64,000 nucleotides of DNA, taken from the NCBI RefSeq assembly GCF_014697355.1, contig NZ_JACJRQ010000008.1:1-64000 (forward strand). The letters are read 5' to 3'. The position numbers and the translations under genes are program-made. Below are positions 50,344 to 60,003 of the stretch, piece by piece; positions within the stretch are counted from its first letter, which is position 1; the number at the start of each line of letters is the position of its first letter. Under the pieces are notes generated by a model. It saw nothing but the letters and a program-made list of their open reading frames with translations, ran no database searches and was not told the DNA's origin. The stretch is from Nostoc calcicola FACHB-3891 (lineage in GTDB: Bacteria > Cyanobacteriota > Cyanobacteriia > Cyanobacteriales > Nostocaceae).

Positions 50344-50636
50344 CATATATAGGACTTACTCAAGTGTCATATTTTTGTTCGTAGAGGTTGAAATAAGTCA
50401 GAAGTCAAGAGTCAAAAACATCGGCTTTTTACTCTTGACTGTGAACTGAATTATACCTGCAATCGCATTTATCAAATTTTTTTTATCACCTAGAGGCGCA
50501 GAGGGGAGAACGCAAAGAAAGACTTTTGCAAAAACTTCATTAATTATTTTATATCAAAAATCTCATAATGTTACTGTTGTTACATGCTGTTAAAGATTAA
50601 TGTTTTTAAATATTTATCAGCCTCTATTTGCGGTTC

Positions 50637-51848
50637 ATGGATATCCCAATTACAATTCATTCCATATCACAATTACCGCCAGAAGCAACAGCAATTCCTC
50701 AAAGCTTACCTTTTTCATCTCAAGGTGCAGAGGTAATTTTAGGTAATATTATTGAAGCAGAACAATTAGTGATACCTGTGGCACCCAGTCCGACTACAAT
50801 GTTTGGGCCTCGTGGTGCTTGTTTGTTCTCAAATGGGGTATTGTGGGTGTCGGATACGGGACACCATCGATTATTGGGATGGCGGAATTTACCTACTAAA
50901 GATAGTCAAGCGGCTGATTGGGTAATTGGGCAACCTGACTTTTATCATGAAGGACAAAATGCTAAAGGTACAATTGGAAGAAGTACTTTAAATGTACCAA
51001 CTGGTATTTGTAGTTGTGGCGAAGGTTTAGCTGTAGCAGATGCTTGGAATCATAGAGTTTTAATTTGGAAAAATTTACCACAGGATAGTAATGTACCAGC
51101 AGATTTGGTATTAGGACAAGTTAATTTTATTGATAACGAACCAAATAGGGGAACTCAACAAGCATCTGCCAGTACAATGCATTGGCCTTATGGTGTTTTA
51201 TATCATCAAGGACAGCTATTTGTTGCTGATACAGGAAATCGCAGGGTATTAATTTGGCATCAATTACCAATAGAAAACGGCCAACCTGCTGATTTAGTTT
51301 TGGGACAACCAGATATGATATCTCGCAATGAAAATGGCGGTGGTTCTCCAACCGCAGCGAGTATGCGTTGGTGTCACGATATCACTTTTTGGGGAGAAAA
51401 TCTGGTTGTCAGCGATGCGGGCAATAACCGAGTAATGATTTGGCAAGGAATACCGACGGAAAATAATACTCCTTGTGCAGTGGTTTTAGGGCAAAAAAAC
51501 TTTAATTGTGTGGAAATGAATCAAGGGGTTTATTATCCTAATGCTAGTAGCTTGAGTATGCCTTATGGTGTTGGAATAGCTGGGGAGTGGTTAGTAGTTG
51601 CGGATACTGCAAATTCTCGGCTGTTAGGATGGAGAAAGCCAGAATCAATTTTATCACTGCAAGGTGCAACGGCAGATGCCATTACCGGACAAATTAATTT
51701 TCAAAGTAAAGGTGAAAATCGTAATTTTGGATTACCAAAGCGAGATAGTTTAAATTGGTGTTACGGCATAAAAATTTGTGGCAAGACGGCAGTAATAGCT
51801 GATTCTGGGAATAATCGAATTTTGCTGTGGCAGTTTAATAATTCGTAA
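50637..51848 (+). CDS. NHL-repeat protein, hydrogenase accessory locus
   Basis: The 403-aa product contains about six NHL-type beta-propeller blades. The motif GPRGACLFSNGVLWVSDTGHHR recurs as GICSCGEGLAVADAWNHR, GVLYHQGQLFVADTGNRR, VSDAGNNR and VADTANSR. The intervening LVLGQPDM segments recur too. NHL propellers bind proteins or metals. It is the gene just before hypF in Nostoc's extended hyp operon. A TTG 9 nt upstream is also possible as the start. Confidence 0.85.
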   Translation: MDIPITIHSISQLPPEATAIPQSLPFSSQGAEVILGNIIEAEQLVIPVAPSPTTMFGPRGACLFSNGVLWVSDTGHHRLLGWRNLPTKDSQAADWVIGQPDFYHEGQNAKGTIGRSTLNVPTGICSCGEGLAVADAWNHRVLIWKNLPQDSNVPADLVLGQVNFIDNEPNRGTQQASASTMHWPYGVLYHQGQLFVADTGNRRVLIWHQLPIENGQPADLVLGQPDMISRNENGGGSPTAASMRWCHDITFWGENLVVSDAGNNRVMIWQGIPTENNTPCAVVLGQKNFNCVEMNQGVYYPNASSLSMPYGVGIAGEWLVVADTANSRLLGWRKPESILSLQGATADAITGQINFQSKGENRNFGLPKRDSLNWCYGIKICGKTAVIADSGNNRILLWQFNNS

Positions 51849-51882
51849 TTCGTAATTCGTAATTTTTGAAAGTCAAATTTAT

Positions 51883-54285
51883 ATGGTGTCTGAAGAAATT
51901 AGAGTTCGCGGTACTGTTCAAGGAGTAGGATTTCGCCCTACTGTGTATCGTCTTGCTAAAGTTTACGGTTTGGGTGGAGATGTTTGTAATGATGGCGGAG
52001 GTGTTTTAATTCGCGTATCTGGTAGTGAGGAAGCAATAACTGAATTTGTTGCTAAATTGCAAACAGAATGTCCACCGTTGGCAAAAATTAATGAACTAAT
52101 AAGAACTCCTTACACAGGCGAATTAAACGTTGATGATTTTGTGATTTATAGTAGCGTCAATAGTGCAATTAAAACACAAATTGCCCCGGATGCAGCGACT
52201 TGTCCACAATGTCAAAAGGAAATATTCGACCCTTTTAGCCGCTTTTATCGTTACCCTTTCACCAACTGTACTCATTGTGGCCCTCGCTTGAGTATTATTC
52301 GTGCCATTCCTTATGACAGATGCAATACCAGTATCTCTGCGTTTGTCATGTGTTCCGAATGTGCGAAGGAATACCACGATGTCGAAAATCGCCGTTTTCA
52401 TGCCCAACCTGTAGCTTGTCATATTTGTGGTGCTTCAGCTTGGTTAGAACGCGCTGATGGTAAAGCGGTTACTGCTTCTATGTTCTCGATGTTAGATGAT
52501 GTTGATGCCGTTTGTACCCTATTGCAAAAAGGTGAAATTGTCGCAATTAAAGGGTTGGGTGGTTTTCATTTAGCTTGCGATGCAACTGTTGAAATTGCTG
52601 TAGAAAAATTGCGATATCGCAAAAAGCGCTATCATAAACCCTTTGCTTTAATGGCACGGGATATTGAAGTAATCGAACAATATTGTACTGTAAATGTTAA
52701 AGAAAAAGAGTTATTAAAAAGTCCTGCTGCACCGATTGTTTTATTACGGAAGAAGGGAGTGGGGAGTGGGGAGTGGGGAGTGGGAATAGAGGTAGAGGAA
52801 AAACTTTCACATTCTGCGAATTTCAATCTTGCGGTTTCAGTAGCACCAGGGCAAAATAGCCTTGGTTTTATGCTACCTTATACGCCGTTACATCATTTAA
52901 TTTTGCGGCGGATGAATCGTCCAATTGTTTTAACTAGCGGCAATATTACTGATGAACCGCAATGTATTGATAATTATGACGCAAGGGAAAAGTTACGAAC
53001 AATAGCTGATTATTTTATTCTCCATAATCGGGACATTATTAATCGGGTAGATGATTCGGTGGTGCGGGTTGTTGGTGATAAAGTTCAAACAATTCGACGT
53101 GCTAGAGGATACGCACCAGCAGCGATTATTTTACCACCAGGATTTGAGAATGTGCCGCCAATTTTAGCAATGGGCAGTGAGTTAAAAAATACCTTCTGTT
53201 TGTTACGAGAAAATGAAGCAATTGTTTCGCAACATCTGGGAGATTTAGAAAATGGTGCAGCTTTTTATAGTTATCAAAAAGCTTTGAGTTTATACTTAAA
53301 TTTATTTGAACACAAAGCAGAAATAATTGCCATTGATAAACACCCTGAATATCTTTCAAGCAAAGCGGGTAAAGAACTTGCGGATATAAATAAAATTAAA
53401 ATTAATCCAATTCAACATCATCACGCCCACATTGCTGCTTGCATGGCAGAAAATGGTATTCTTTTAGATTCGCCTCCAGTATTAGGTATTGCTTTAGATG
53501 GTTTGGGTTATGGCGAAGATGACACACTCTGGGGCGGAGAATTTCTTTTAGCAGATTACCGAAAATTTCAGCGACTAGCAACATTTAAACCTGTGGCAAT
53601 GATTGGCGGTGAACAAGCAATATATCAGCCTTGGCGTAATACCTACGCCCAATTAATAGCAGCGAATCTTTGGGATGATTGCCAAGAAAAATATGCTGAT
53701 TTAGAAATAGTTCAATTTTTGAAAAGTAAGCCAATAAAGCTACTTAATCAACTGATTGATAAAGGAATTAACTCTCCTTCAGCTTCCTCAGTGGGGAGGT
53801 TGTTCGATGCGGTGGCAGCGGCTATCGGTATTTATAGAGATGAATGTAGCTATGAAGGACAAGCTGCGATCGCTATGGAGGCTTTAGTCAATGTTGATAG
53901 CTTAAATAATGATAAAGAAATGCTAATATATCCTTTTGAATTTAGCTTTTCAGATAATATTTATTGTATAGACTCGCGTCCAATGTGGCAAGCTTTACTC
54001 CATGACTTGCAACAAAAGATTCCCCAAGCAGTTATAGCTGCTAAATTTCACAAAGGTTTAGCTAATGCGATTGTGGAGATGGTTAAACGTCTTGGTAAAG
54101 AAAATTTGATTGAACAGGTTGTTTTAACAGGAGGAGTATTTCAAAATTGTATATTGTTAGAGGAAGTTAGTAAATCCTTACAAAGTTGGGGAATAAAAGT
54201 GTTGACTCACAGTTTATTTCCAGCGAATGATGGGGGATTATCTCTAGGGCAAGCAGTGATTACGGCTGCACAATTAAGAGTATAA
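51883..54285 (+). CDS. hypF: Hydrogenase maturation protein HypF
   Basis: The 800-aa HypF makes the cyanide ligand of NiFe hydrogenase from carbamoyl phosphate. It has an acylphosphatase-like domain (RGTVQGVGFRPTVYRLA, residues 7-23), zinc-finger Cys pairs CPQCQ, CTHCG, CSEC and CHICG (about 107-185), a YrdC-like domain (about 200-385) and a Kae1-like end with HHHAHIAACMAENG (about 508). An odd short run (GVGSGEWGVG) near residue 292 corresponds to four copies of GGGAGTG in the DNA (52,755-52,785). It appears to be a small repeat insertion that kept frame. The start is ATG 51,883, 34 bp after the NHL gene. Confidence 0.95.
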   Translation: MVSEEIRVRGTVQGVGFRPTVYRLAKVYGLGGDVCNDGGGVLIRVSGSEEAITEFVAKLQTECPPLAKINELIRTPYTGELNVDDFVIYSSVNSAIKTQIAPDAATCPQCQKEIFDPFSRFYRYPFTNCTHCGPRLSIIRAIPYDRCNTSISAFVMCSECAKEYHDVENRRFHAQPVACHICGASAWLERADGKAVTASMFSMLDDVDAVCTLLQKGEIVAIKGLGGFHLACDATVEIAVEKLRYRKKRYHKPFALMARDIEVIEQYCTVNVKEKELLKSPAAPIVLLRKKGVGSGEWGVGIEVEEKLSHSANFNLAVSVAPGQNSLGFMLPYTPLHHLILRRMNRPIVLTSGNITDEPQCIDNYDAREKLRTIADYFILHNRDIINRVDDSVVRVVGDKVQTIRRARGYAPAAIILPPGFENVPPILAMGSELKNTFCLLRENEAIVSQHLGDLENGAAFYSYQKALSLYLNLFEHKAEIIAIDKHPEYLSSKAGKELADINKIKINPIQHHHAHIAACMAENGILLDSPPVLGIALDGLGYGEDDTLWGGEFLLADYRKFQRLATFKPVAMIGGEQAIYQPWRNTYAQLIAANLWDDCQEKYADLEIVQFLKSKPIKLLNQLIDKGINSPSASSVGRLFDAVAAAIGIYRDECSYEGQAAIAMEALVNVDSLNNDKEMLIYPFEFSFSDNIYCIDSRPMWQALLHDLQQKIPQAVIAAKFHKGLANAIVEMVKRLGKENLIEQVVLTGGVFQNCILLEEVSKSLQSWGIKVLTHSLFPANDGGLSLGQAVITAAQLRV

Positions 54286-54319
54286 ATTTATTTCACGCAA
54301 AGGCGCAAAGAAGATAAAA

Positions 54320-54580
54320 ATGTGTTTAGGAATTCCCGGTCAAATTATCGAAATTACCAACGTTAATCATAAGTTAGCCATTGTTAATGTTGGTGGGGTT
54401 AGGCGCGAAGTCAATATTGCTTGTATTGTGGATGAACAACATCCGCCTGAAGCATGTATTGGAGATTGGGTATTGGTGCATGTTGGCTTTGCGATGAATC
54501 GAATTAATGGAGAGGAAGCAGCAGAAACACTAGAGTTGTTGCGAGAATTAGCAGCAGCACAAGTGGAGATTAGTAGTTAA
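54320..54580 (+). CDS. hypC: Hydrogenase maturation chaperone HypC
   Basis: The 86-aa HypC carries the Fe(CN)2CO group to HupL. It starts with the diagnostic MCLGIPGQI, with the essential Cys2, and contains VLVHVGFAMNRINGEEAAET near residue 51. It works with HypD, encoded immediately downstream. The start is certain because processing of Met exposes Cys2. Confidence 0.95.
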   Translation: MCLGIPGQIIEITNVNHKLAIVNVGGVRREVNIACIVDEQHPPEACIGDWVLVHVGFAMNRINGEEAAETLELLRELAAAQVEISS

Positions 54581-54709
54581 ATAATAGATTTTTTTCTCAC
54601 GCAGAGACGCAGAGGCGCAGAGAGAAAAGAGAGAATTAGTTTACTAGTTCTAAAACTTAGTTCTTTTCTTCCTTTGCGGTTTGTTTCAAAAAACTATGGT
54701 TTTATTCCT

Positions 54710-55894
54710 ATGAAATACGTTGATGAATTCCGCGAAAGAGAAAAAGCTGAAGTTTTACGTCGGGAAATTGCAAAATTATGCGACGGACTAGAAAAACCTA
54801 TCAAAATTATGGAAGTGTGCGGCGGGCATACCCATTCTATATTTAAATATGGCATTGAAGAAATTTTACCCGATCGCATTGAACTAATTCACGGGCCTGG
54901 TTGTCCAGTATGTGTGATGCCAAAGGGGAGATTAGATGATGCGATCGCCATCTCTCAAAATGATAACGTTATCTTTGCCACATTTGGCGATGCCATGCGG
55001 GTTCCTGGTTCCAAAACAAGCTTACTGCAAGCCAGGGCACAAGGCGCAGACATCCGTATGGTGTACTCTCCCCTAGATAGCCTACAAATTGCCAAAAATA
55101 ACCCCAACAAACAAGTAGTTTTCTTCGCCTTAGGCTTTGAAACCACAGCCCCCAGCACCGCCTTTACCATTCTGCAAGCCGCAGCCGAAGAAATTCCTAA
55201 CTTCAGTATGTTTTGCAATCACGTCCTTGTGATTCCCGCCCTCAAAGCACTATTAGATAATCCCGATTTACAACTTGATGGATTTGTTGGGCCTGGTCAT
55301 GTCAGCATGGTAATTGGTACTGAGCCTTATGAATTTATTTCCCAACAATATAATAAGCCAATTGTGGTTTCAGGATTTGAACCTATAGATATTCTCCAAT
55401 CAATTTGGATGCTGTTGCAGCAGCTAGTAGAAAATCGTTGCGAAGTTGAAAACCAATATAATCGAATTGTCCAAAAATCAGGGAATAAAGTAGCACTAGA
55501 AGCTATCAATAAAGTTTTTGCTGTACGAGAGAGTTTCGAGTGGCGCGGGTTAGGCGATATTCCCGATTCAGGATTAAAAATTCAACCTGAATATGCTCAA
55601 TTTGATGCCGAAATTAAATTTACCATTCCTAATCTCAAAGTACCCGACCATAAAGCTTGTAAATGTGGAGAAATTCTCAAAGGAGTATTAAAACCTTGGG
55701 AATGCAAAGTATTCGGGACAGCTTGCACACCCCAAACACCCATTGGTACTTGTATGGTATCTTCTGAAGGTGCTTGTGCAGCTTATTACAAATATGGACG
55801 ACTCTCTACTATGGCTAAAAAAATAATAGCTGAAAAACCAAAAGTAACCATCACACAAGAACCTCTACCCGCCTGTGGTTTCTCTTTAGACTAG
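54710..55894 (+). CDS. hypD: Hydrogenase maturation protein HypD
   Basis: The 394-aa HypD is the Fe-S protein that assembles Fe(CN)2CO with HypC. It has MEVCGGHTHSIFKYG near residue 40, the catalytic HGPGCPVCVMP near 64, and a C-terminal [4Fe-4S]-like set (CKCGEILKG, WECKVFGTACTPQTPIGTCM). I chose ATG 54,710 (MKYVDEFRER), as in homologues. A longer frame starting at 54,674 adds only 12 residues of spacer. Confidence 0.95.
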   Translation: MKYVDEFREREKAEVLRREIAKLCDGLEKPIKIMEVCGGHTHSIFKYGIEEILPDRIELIHGPGCPVCVMPKGRLDDAIAISQNDNVIFATFGDAMRVPGSKTSLLQARAQGADIRMVYSPLDSLQIAKNNPNKQVVFFALGFETTAPSTAFTILQAAAEEIPNFSMFCNHVLVIPALKALLDNPDLQLDGFVGPGHVSMVIGTEPYEFISQQYNKPIVVSGFEPIDILQSIWMLLQQLVENRCEVENQYNRIVQKSGNKVALEAINKVFAVRESFEWRGLGDIPDSGLKIQPEYAQFDAEIKFTIPNLKVPDHKACKCGEILKGVLKPWECKVFGTACTPQTPIGTCMVSSEGACAAYYKYGRLSTMAKKIIAEKPKVTITQEPLPACGFSLD

Positions 55895-55935
55895 GAGTTT
55901 ATATTCTACAACTACACCATTAGAGGATAACTTCC

Positions 55936-56151
55936 ATGCCATTTATTACAGTTCAAATTGCCAAAGGACACTCCATCGAAAAAAAGCGCCAACTAGTTCA
56001 AGCCATCACCGATGCCCTTGTCGCCACCTTAAATTCTAAGCCAGAATGGATAACTATTCACATCGACGAATTTGAACGTGAAAATTGGGCAGTTGGAGGA
56101 CAACTACATTCTGACAAACATAGTGGTAGACACGAAGAAAAAGGTAGATAA
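55936..56151 (+). CDS. 4-oxalocrotonate tautomerase-like protein
   Basis: The 71-aa product is of the tautomerase superfamily with the expected catalytic Pro1 (MPFITVQIAKGHS) and a helix-strand-helix body (KKRQLVQAITDALVATL). It lies between hypD and hypE in the same direction. Why a tautomerase sits inside a hyp operon is not known. The charged tail (SDKHSGRHEEKGR) is an unusual extension. Confidence 0.85.
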   Translation: MPFITVQIAKGHSIEKKRQLVQAITDALVATLNSKPEWITIHIDEFERENWAVGGQLHSDKHSGRHEEKGR

Positions 56152-56232
56152 AACTCCCCAATTCTCCTCTCATTCCTCTCTGCGCCTCTGCGCCTCTGCG
56201 TGATACTCCCTTAAAAAATCCACCTTAAATAA

Positions 56233-57315
56233 ATGCACTTTCCCCCCAATAACCAAATAAAAAATCCTCTTTCCCGTCGTCGCCATAAAATCCAAGACAC
56301 TCATATAACTCTCGCACATGGTAGCGGTGGTAAAGCCATGCGCGATTTAATTAACGATATCTTTATTAATACCTTTGATAACCCAATTCTCTCCCAACTA
56401 GAAGACCAAGCAACCTTCAACTTAGCCCCGCTTTTACAACAAGGAGACAGACTCTCTTTTACCACAGATTCCTATGTTGTAGACCCTTTATTTTTTCCCG
56501 GTAGTGATATCGGAGAATTAGCCATCAACGGCACAGTTAATGATTTAGCCGTCAGTGGCGCTAAACCCTTATATCTAACTTGTAGCGTTATTTTAGAAGA
56601 AGGATTACCAGTAGAAACTTTGCGACGTGTCGTAGCCAGCATGAAAGCAGCCGCGACAAAAGCAGGTGTTCAAATTGTCACTGGTGACACAAAAGTTGTA
56701 CATCGTGGTGCTGCCGATAAACTATTTATTAATACTGCTGGTATTGGTATCATTCCACGAGGAGTTAACATTTCTGCCCAGAATATTCAACCTGGGGATG
56801 CTGTAATTATTAATGGTGAATTAGGCAATCATGGGGCAGCAATTTTAATTGCCCGTGGAGAATTAGCTTTAGAAACTAATATTGAAAGTGACTGTCAGCC
56901 GTTACATGATTTAGTAGAAACTATCCTCAATATCTGTCCCCAAGTTCATGCAATGCGGGATGTGACACGCGGAGGCTTGGCAACAGTTTTAAATGAATTT
57001 GCTTTTACTTCTAATGTAGGAATTCGCCTCTACGAAGAATCTATTCCTGTGCGTGAAGAAGTGAAAGGCTTTTGCGAAATTTTGGGTTTAGATCCATTGT
57101 ATTTAGCTAATGAAGGTAAGTTAGTTGTAGTTGCAAAAAGAGAACATGCTGAATCTATTTTATCAGCCATGAAATCACACCCAGCAGGAAAAGATGCTTG
57201 TATTATTGGTGAAGTTATTACCTCACCTCCAGGTATTGTATTGTTAAAAACAATTTTTGGTGCTGAACGTATTGTTGATATGTTAGTAGGCGACCAATTA
57301 CCAAGAATTTGTTAA
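56233..57315 (+). CDS. hypE: Hydrogenase maturation protein HypE
   Basis: The 360-aa HypE dehydrates the thiocarboxamide on its C-terminal Cys to form cyanide. It belongs to the PurM-like ATPases: ITLAHGSGGKAMRDLI (near residue 26), FTTDSYVVDPLFFPGSDIGE (near 75), NDLAVSGAKPLYL (near 101) and VMRDVTRGG-like AMRDVTRGGLAT (near 240). It ends in PRIC, the conserved C-terminal cysteine. The N-terminus has about 20 residues more than minimal homologues; a later start is possible. Confidence 0.95.
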   Translation: MHFPPNNQIKNPLSRRRHKIQDTHITLAHGSGGKAMRDLINDIFINTFDNPILSQLEDQATFNLAPLLQQGDRLSFTTDSYVVDPLFFPGSDIGELAINGTVNDLAVSGAKPLYLTCSVILEEGLPVETLRRVVASMKAAATKAGVQIVTGDTKVVHRGAADKLFINTAGIGIIPRGVNISAQNIQPGDAVIINGELGNHGAAILIARGELALETNIESDCQPLHDLVETILNICPQVHAMRDVTRGGLATVLNEFAFTSNVGIRLYEESIPVREEVKGFCEILGLDPLYLANEGKLVVVAKREHAESILSAMKSHPAGKDACIIGEVITSPPGIVLLKTIFGAERIVDMLVGDQLPRIC

Positions 57316-57333
57316 TATTTAAGATATTTTTAT

Positions 57334-57675
57334 ATGCATGAATTAGGAATTACCCAAAATATTGTTGCAATTGTAGCTGAACACGCCAAAGGTGCAAAAG
57401 TACAACGAGTTGTATTAGAAATTGGTAAACTTTCAGCTATTATGCCCGACGCTATCCGATTTTGTTTTGATATTTGCACTCAAGGTACAGTTTTAGAAGG
57501 GGCGACATTAGAAATTTTGGAAATTCCCGGTTTAGCGCGATGTCAGCAATGCGATGCAGAAATTTATTTAGATAAACCATTTGGTATCTGTAACTGCGGT
57601 AGCGTCAAATTAGATTTAATATCTGGTGAAGAACTCAAAATTAAAGAAATCGAAATAGAGGAATTATGTGTGTAA
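57334..57675 (+). CDS. hypA: Nickel chaperone HypA
   Basis: The 113-aa HypA inserts nickel into HupL with HypB. It starts MHELGITQNIVAIV with the nickel ligand His2 and has a zinc site formed by CQQC (near residue 70) and CNCG (near 88). It overlaps hypB by 10 nt, so the partners are translated together. The length is typical. Confidence 0.95.
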   Translation: MHELGITQNIVAIVAEHAKGAKVQRVVLEIGKLSAIMPDAIRFCFDICTQGTVLEGATLEILEIPGLARCQQCDAEIYLDKPFGICNCGSVKLDLISGEELKIKEIEIEELCV

Positions 57676-58517
57676 CCTGCGGTTGTTCTGATGATGGCGA
57701 AACCAAAATTACAAATTTGGAAGTGAGTGAAGCTGAACACAATCATCATCACCATACTCACACTTTAGCTGATGGCACCGTGATTACCCATTCCCACAAT
57801 CACGATACTCACACAGAAGCATCTCAAGTTCATGCCAAAATACATGGCACAACTATATCCTTAGAACAGGATATATTAGCAAAAAATAATTTAATAGCAG
57901 CCCAAAATCGGGGATGGTTTAAAGGTCGAAATATTCTGGCTTTAAATTTAATGAGTTCTCCTGGTGCTGGGAAAACAACTCTTTTAACTCGCACTATCAA
58001 TGATTTAAAGCATCAATTATCTATTAGTGTAATTGAAGGTGACCAAGAAACTACTAACGATGCTAAAAAAATTCAAGAAACAGGTTGTAAAGTCATCCAA
58101 ATTAACACCGGAACAGGGTGTCATTTAGATGCATCAATGATAGACAGGGGTTTACAACAACTAAATCCACCGTTGAATTCAGTTGTAATGATTGAAAATG
58201 TGGGAAATTTGGTTTGTCCAGCTTTATTTGATTTAGGAGAACTTTTTAAAGTAGTAATCCTCTCTGTCACAGAAGGTGAAGATAAGCCGATAAAATATCC
58301 CCACATGTTCCGTGCTAGTAACATAATGATTCTAACCAAAATTGATTTGCTACCTTACGTGCAATTTGATGTGCAAAAGTGCATGGAATATGCAAAGCAA
58401 GTTAATCCGCAAATTCAGATTTTTCAAGTTTCTACAACTACTGGTATAGGTTTAGATAATTGGTATGAATGGGTAACTGAAAAGATAAAAAATGTGTCAA
58501 CGGTAATTACTGCGTGA
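57666..58517 (+). CDS. hypB: Nickel-inserting GTPase HypB
   Basis: The 283-aa HypB has a His-rich N-terminus (EHNHHHHTHTLADGTVITHS, about residues 24-43) that stores nickel and an N-terminal CVTCGC motif. The GTPase part has P-loop LMSSPGAGKTTLLT (near 97), ENVGNLVCPA (near 178) and the guanine-specificity motif ILTKIDLLPY (near 222). It is the last gene of the operon. A low-GC stretch with a short hairpin (58,530-58,570) follows. Confidence 0.95.
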   Translation: MCVTCGCSDDGETKITNLEVSEAEHNHHHHTHTLADGTVITHSHNHDTHTEASQVHAKIHGTTISLEQDILAKNNLIAAQNRGWFKGRNILALNLMSSPGAGKTTLLTRTINDLKHQLSISVIEGDQETTNDAKKIQETGCKVIQINTGTGCHLDASMIDRGLQQLNPPLNSVVMIENVGNLVCPALFDLGELFKVVILSVTEGEDKPIKYPHMFRASNIMILTKIDLLPYVQFDVQKCMEYAKQVNPQIQIFQVSTTTGIGLDNWYEWVTEKIKNVSTVITA

Positions 58518-58581
58518 ATGCTACGCCTGAACATTTTTGGTGGAACTACAAAATGAACCACCAGCTTTTTTAATTAGCAAA

Positions 58582-59430
58582 TTAATCACAAATTTGCTGT
58601 AATTCTTCAACTGTGTTTAGCGTTTTAATCGCCTGCTGAATTACTTTTAATCGCTGTAAATCTGTGATTTGGTAAATGATTGGCATTAAATCTAAGCCAG
58701 GAGTCCCAAATTTAATTTCCAGTGCTAATTCAATACCTGAATATAATTCCTCTCGTCGTCCCCGTGCTTCTCCTTCACGTAAAATTTCTTGATACCAAGG
58801 CGACTCACGCAACACAGCCATATCCCACCTCATGATTTCTTGGACTAGGGCACTCTCTATTACAAACGTAGCAAAAAATGCCAAAACTGTTTCAAGTTGA
58901 TTTAATTGTTCATCTGCACGGAGAATTTGCAAGGCTTCTCGAATTATAACTTCGTTTTCGCCACCTTTGAGGATGGGTACAAAGGGAATTAAGGATGGTA
59001 ATGGTGTCTCAAATACAGTATTTACATCAACTTCCCATAGGTTAATCACCCGATAATCTTGAGTTGCTCTTAAACCTGCAATATTTGATGTATATGTTGT
59101 AGGTATTTCTGTGTTACTTCCTTTGAGAATGTTAATTAATACTGGATAGGCAGGTAAATTATATTTTTCTTCAGCCAGTGCTGTATAAGCACGCATTCGT
59201 CGTGGCATTTCGGGTTTATAGCGCAGTTGTAATTCATTGACAATCAGAAATTTTCCGTACTCTGGACTTTGTACACGGATGAGTACATCACTTTGTCTAC
59301 TCAACCATTGAAATTCTGAGTTAAGAATTTCACCTACAATAACATCGGGAATTTGTGTTACCCATTTTACCCAATTATCGGGTTCTAGACTGATTAGGCG
59401 TTTAGTACTGATATCAGCGGGTTTAGACAT
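58582..59430 (-). CDS. Rpn/DUF4351-type protein (PD-(D/E)XK-like)
   Basis: The 282-aa product resembles the cyanobacterial Rpn-like family. It has an N-terminal IPDVIVGEILNSEFQWLSRQ and an LIRVQSPEYGKFLIVNELQL core with acidic and Gln residues in the place of a nuclease site. The C-terminal helical GEARGRREELYSGIELALEI and a DLQRLKVIQQAIKTL helix follow. It is intact, unlike the related gene at 46,404-47,206. Such proteins are often linked to mobile DNA; the function is not known. Confidence 0.7.
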   Translation of the reverse strand: MSKPADISTKRLISLEPDNWVKWVTQIPDVIVGEILNSEFQWLSRQSDVLIRVQSPEYGKFLIVNELQLRYKPEMPRRMRAYTALAEEKYNLPAYPVLINILKGSNTEIPTTYTSNIAGLRATQDYRVINLWEVDVNTVFETPLPSLIPFVPILKGGENEVIIREALQILRADEQLNQLETVLAFFATFVIESALVQEIMRWDMAVLRESPWYQEILREGEARGRREELYSGIELALEIKFGTPGLDLMPIIYQITDLQRLKVIQQAIKTLNTVEELQQICD

Positions 59431-59628
59431 AAGGAAGCTAGATATAAGGAACGAACCGCAAAGAAATAAGAAGTAAAAAAATTGGCGCAGCTTTATAAAG
59501 AAATTTTATAACTTGAAAAAGCCAAAATATCAAAGTAAATAATTATTCTAAAATTGCAACACCCTGCACTCTAAGAGTACAGGGTGTGAGATAGTGATAA
59601 GGGTGAATAAACTATATGATGGTTATCC

Positions 59629-60003
59629 TCAAAGCCAATCTCGATAGGCCGAGATTTCATGGACACCAATTTCAAAGGGCATTCCTTTACCAAATGGTGG
59701 ATAAACGCGAATTTTGGCGTTAGTAGAAAACCTCTCTAAGCGATTACCTAACTGGGGTATATTGCTGACAATATGCCAGTAAGATACTATGTCAGGGCAG
59801 TCAATAATTAATGTGAGAATGTCGGCATTTGTTGTCAGATACCACTGACAATTAGATAACAGTACTCGCGTAATGCGATCGCAAGCTTGATAAAAGCATC
59901 TGCCAGTGGACTGTTCTAACTCCATCTGCAACATCCCATCCTCTCTTGTTACCTCAGGTGGAGGTAAATCATCGGGAGGTAGCAGGTATAATTTAGACGA
60001 CAT
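59629..60003 (-). CDS. Conserved cyanobacterial protein of unknown function (paralogue 2)
   Basis: The 124-aa product is related to the one at 37,074-37,451: FYQACDRITRVLLSNCQWYL, LTLIIDCPDIVSYWHI, AKIRVYPPFGKGMPFEI and the end HEISAYRDWL. It overlaps the flavin monooxygenase gene upstream by 11 nt. The role is unknown. Confidence 0.75.
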   Translation of the reverse strand: MSSKLYLLPPDDLPPPEVTREDGMLQMELEQSTGRCFYQACDRITRVLLSNCQWYLTTNADILTLIIDCPDIVSYWHIVSNIPQLGNRLERFSTNAKIRVYPPFGKGMPFEIGVHEISAYRDWL

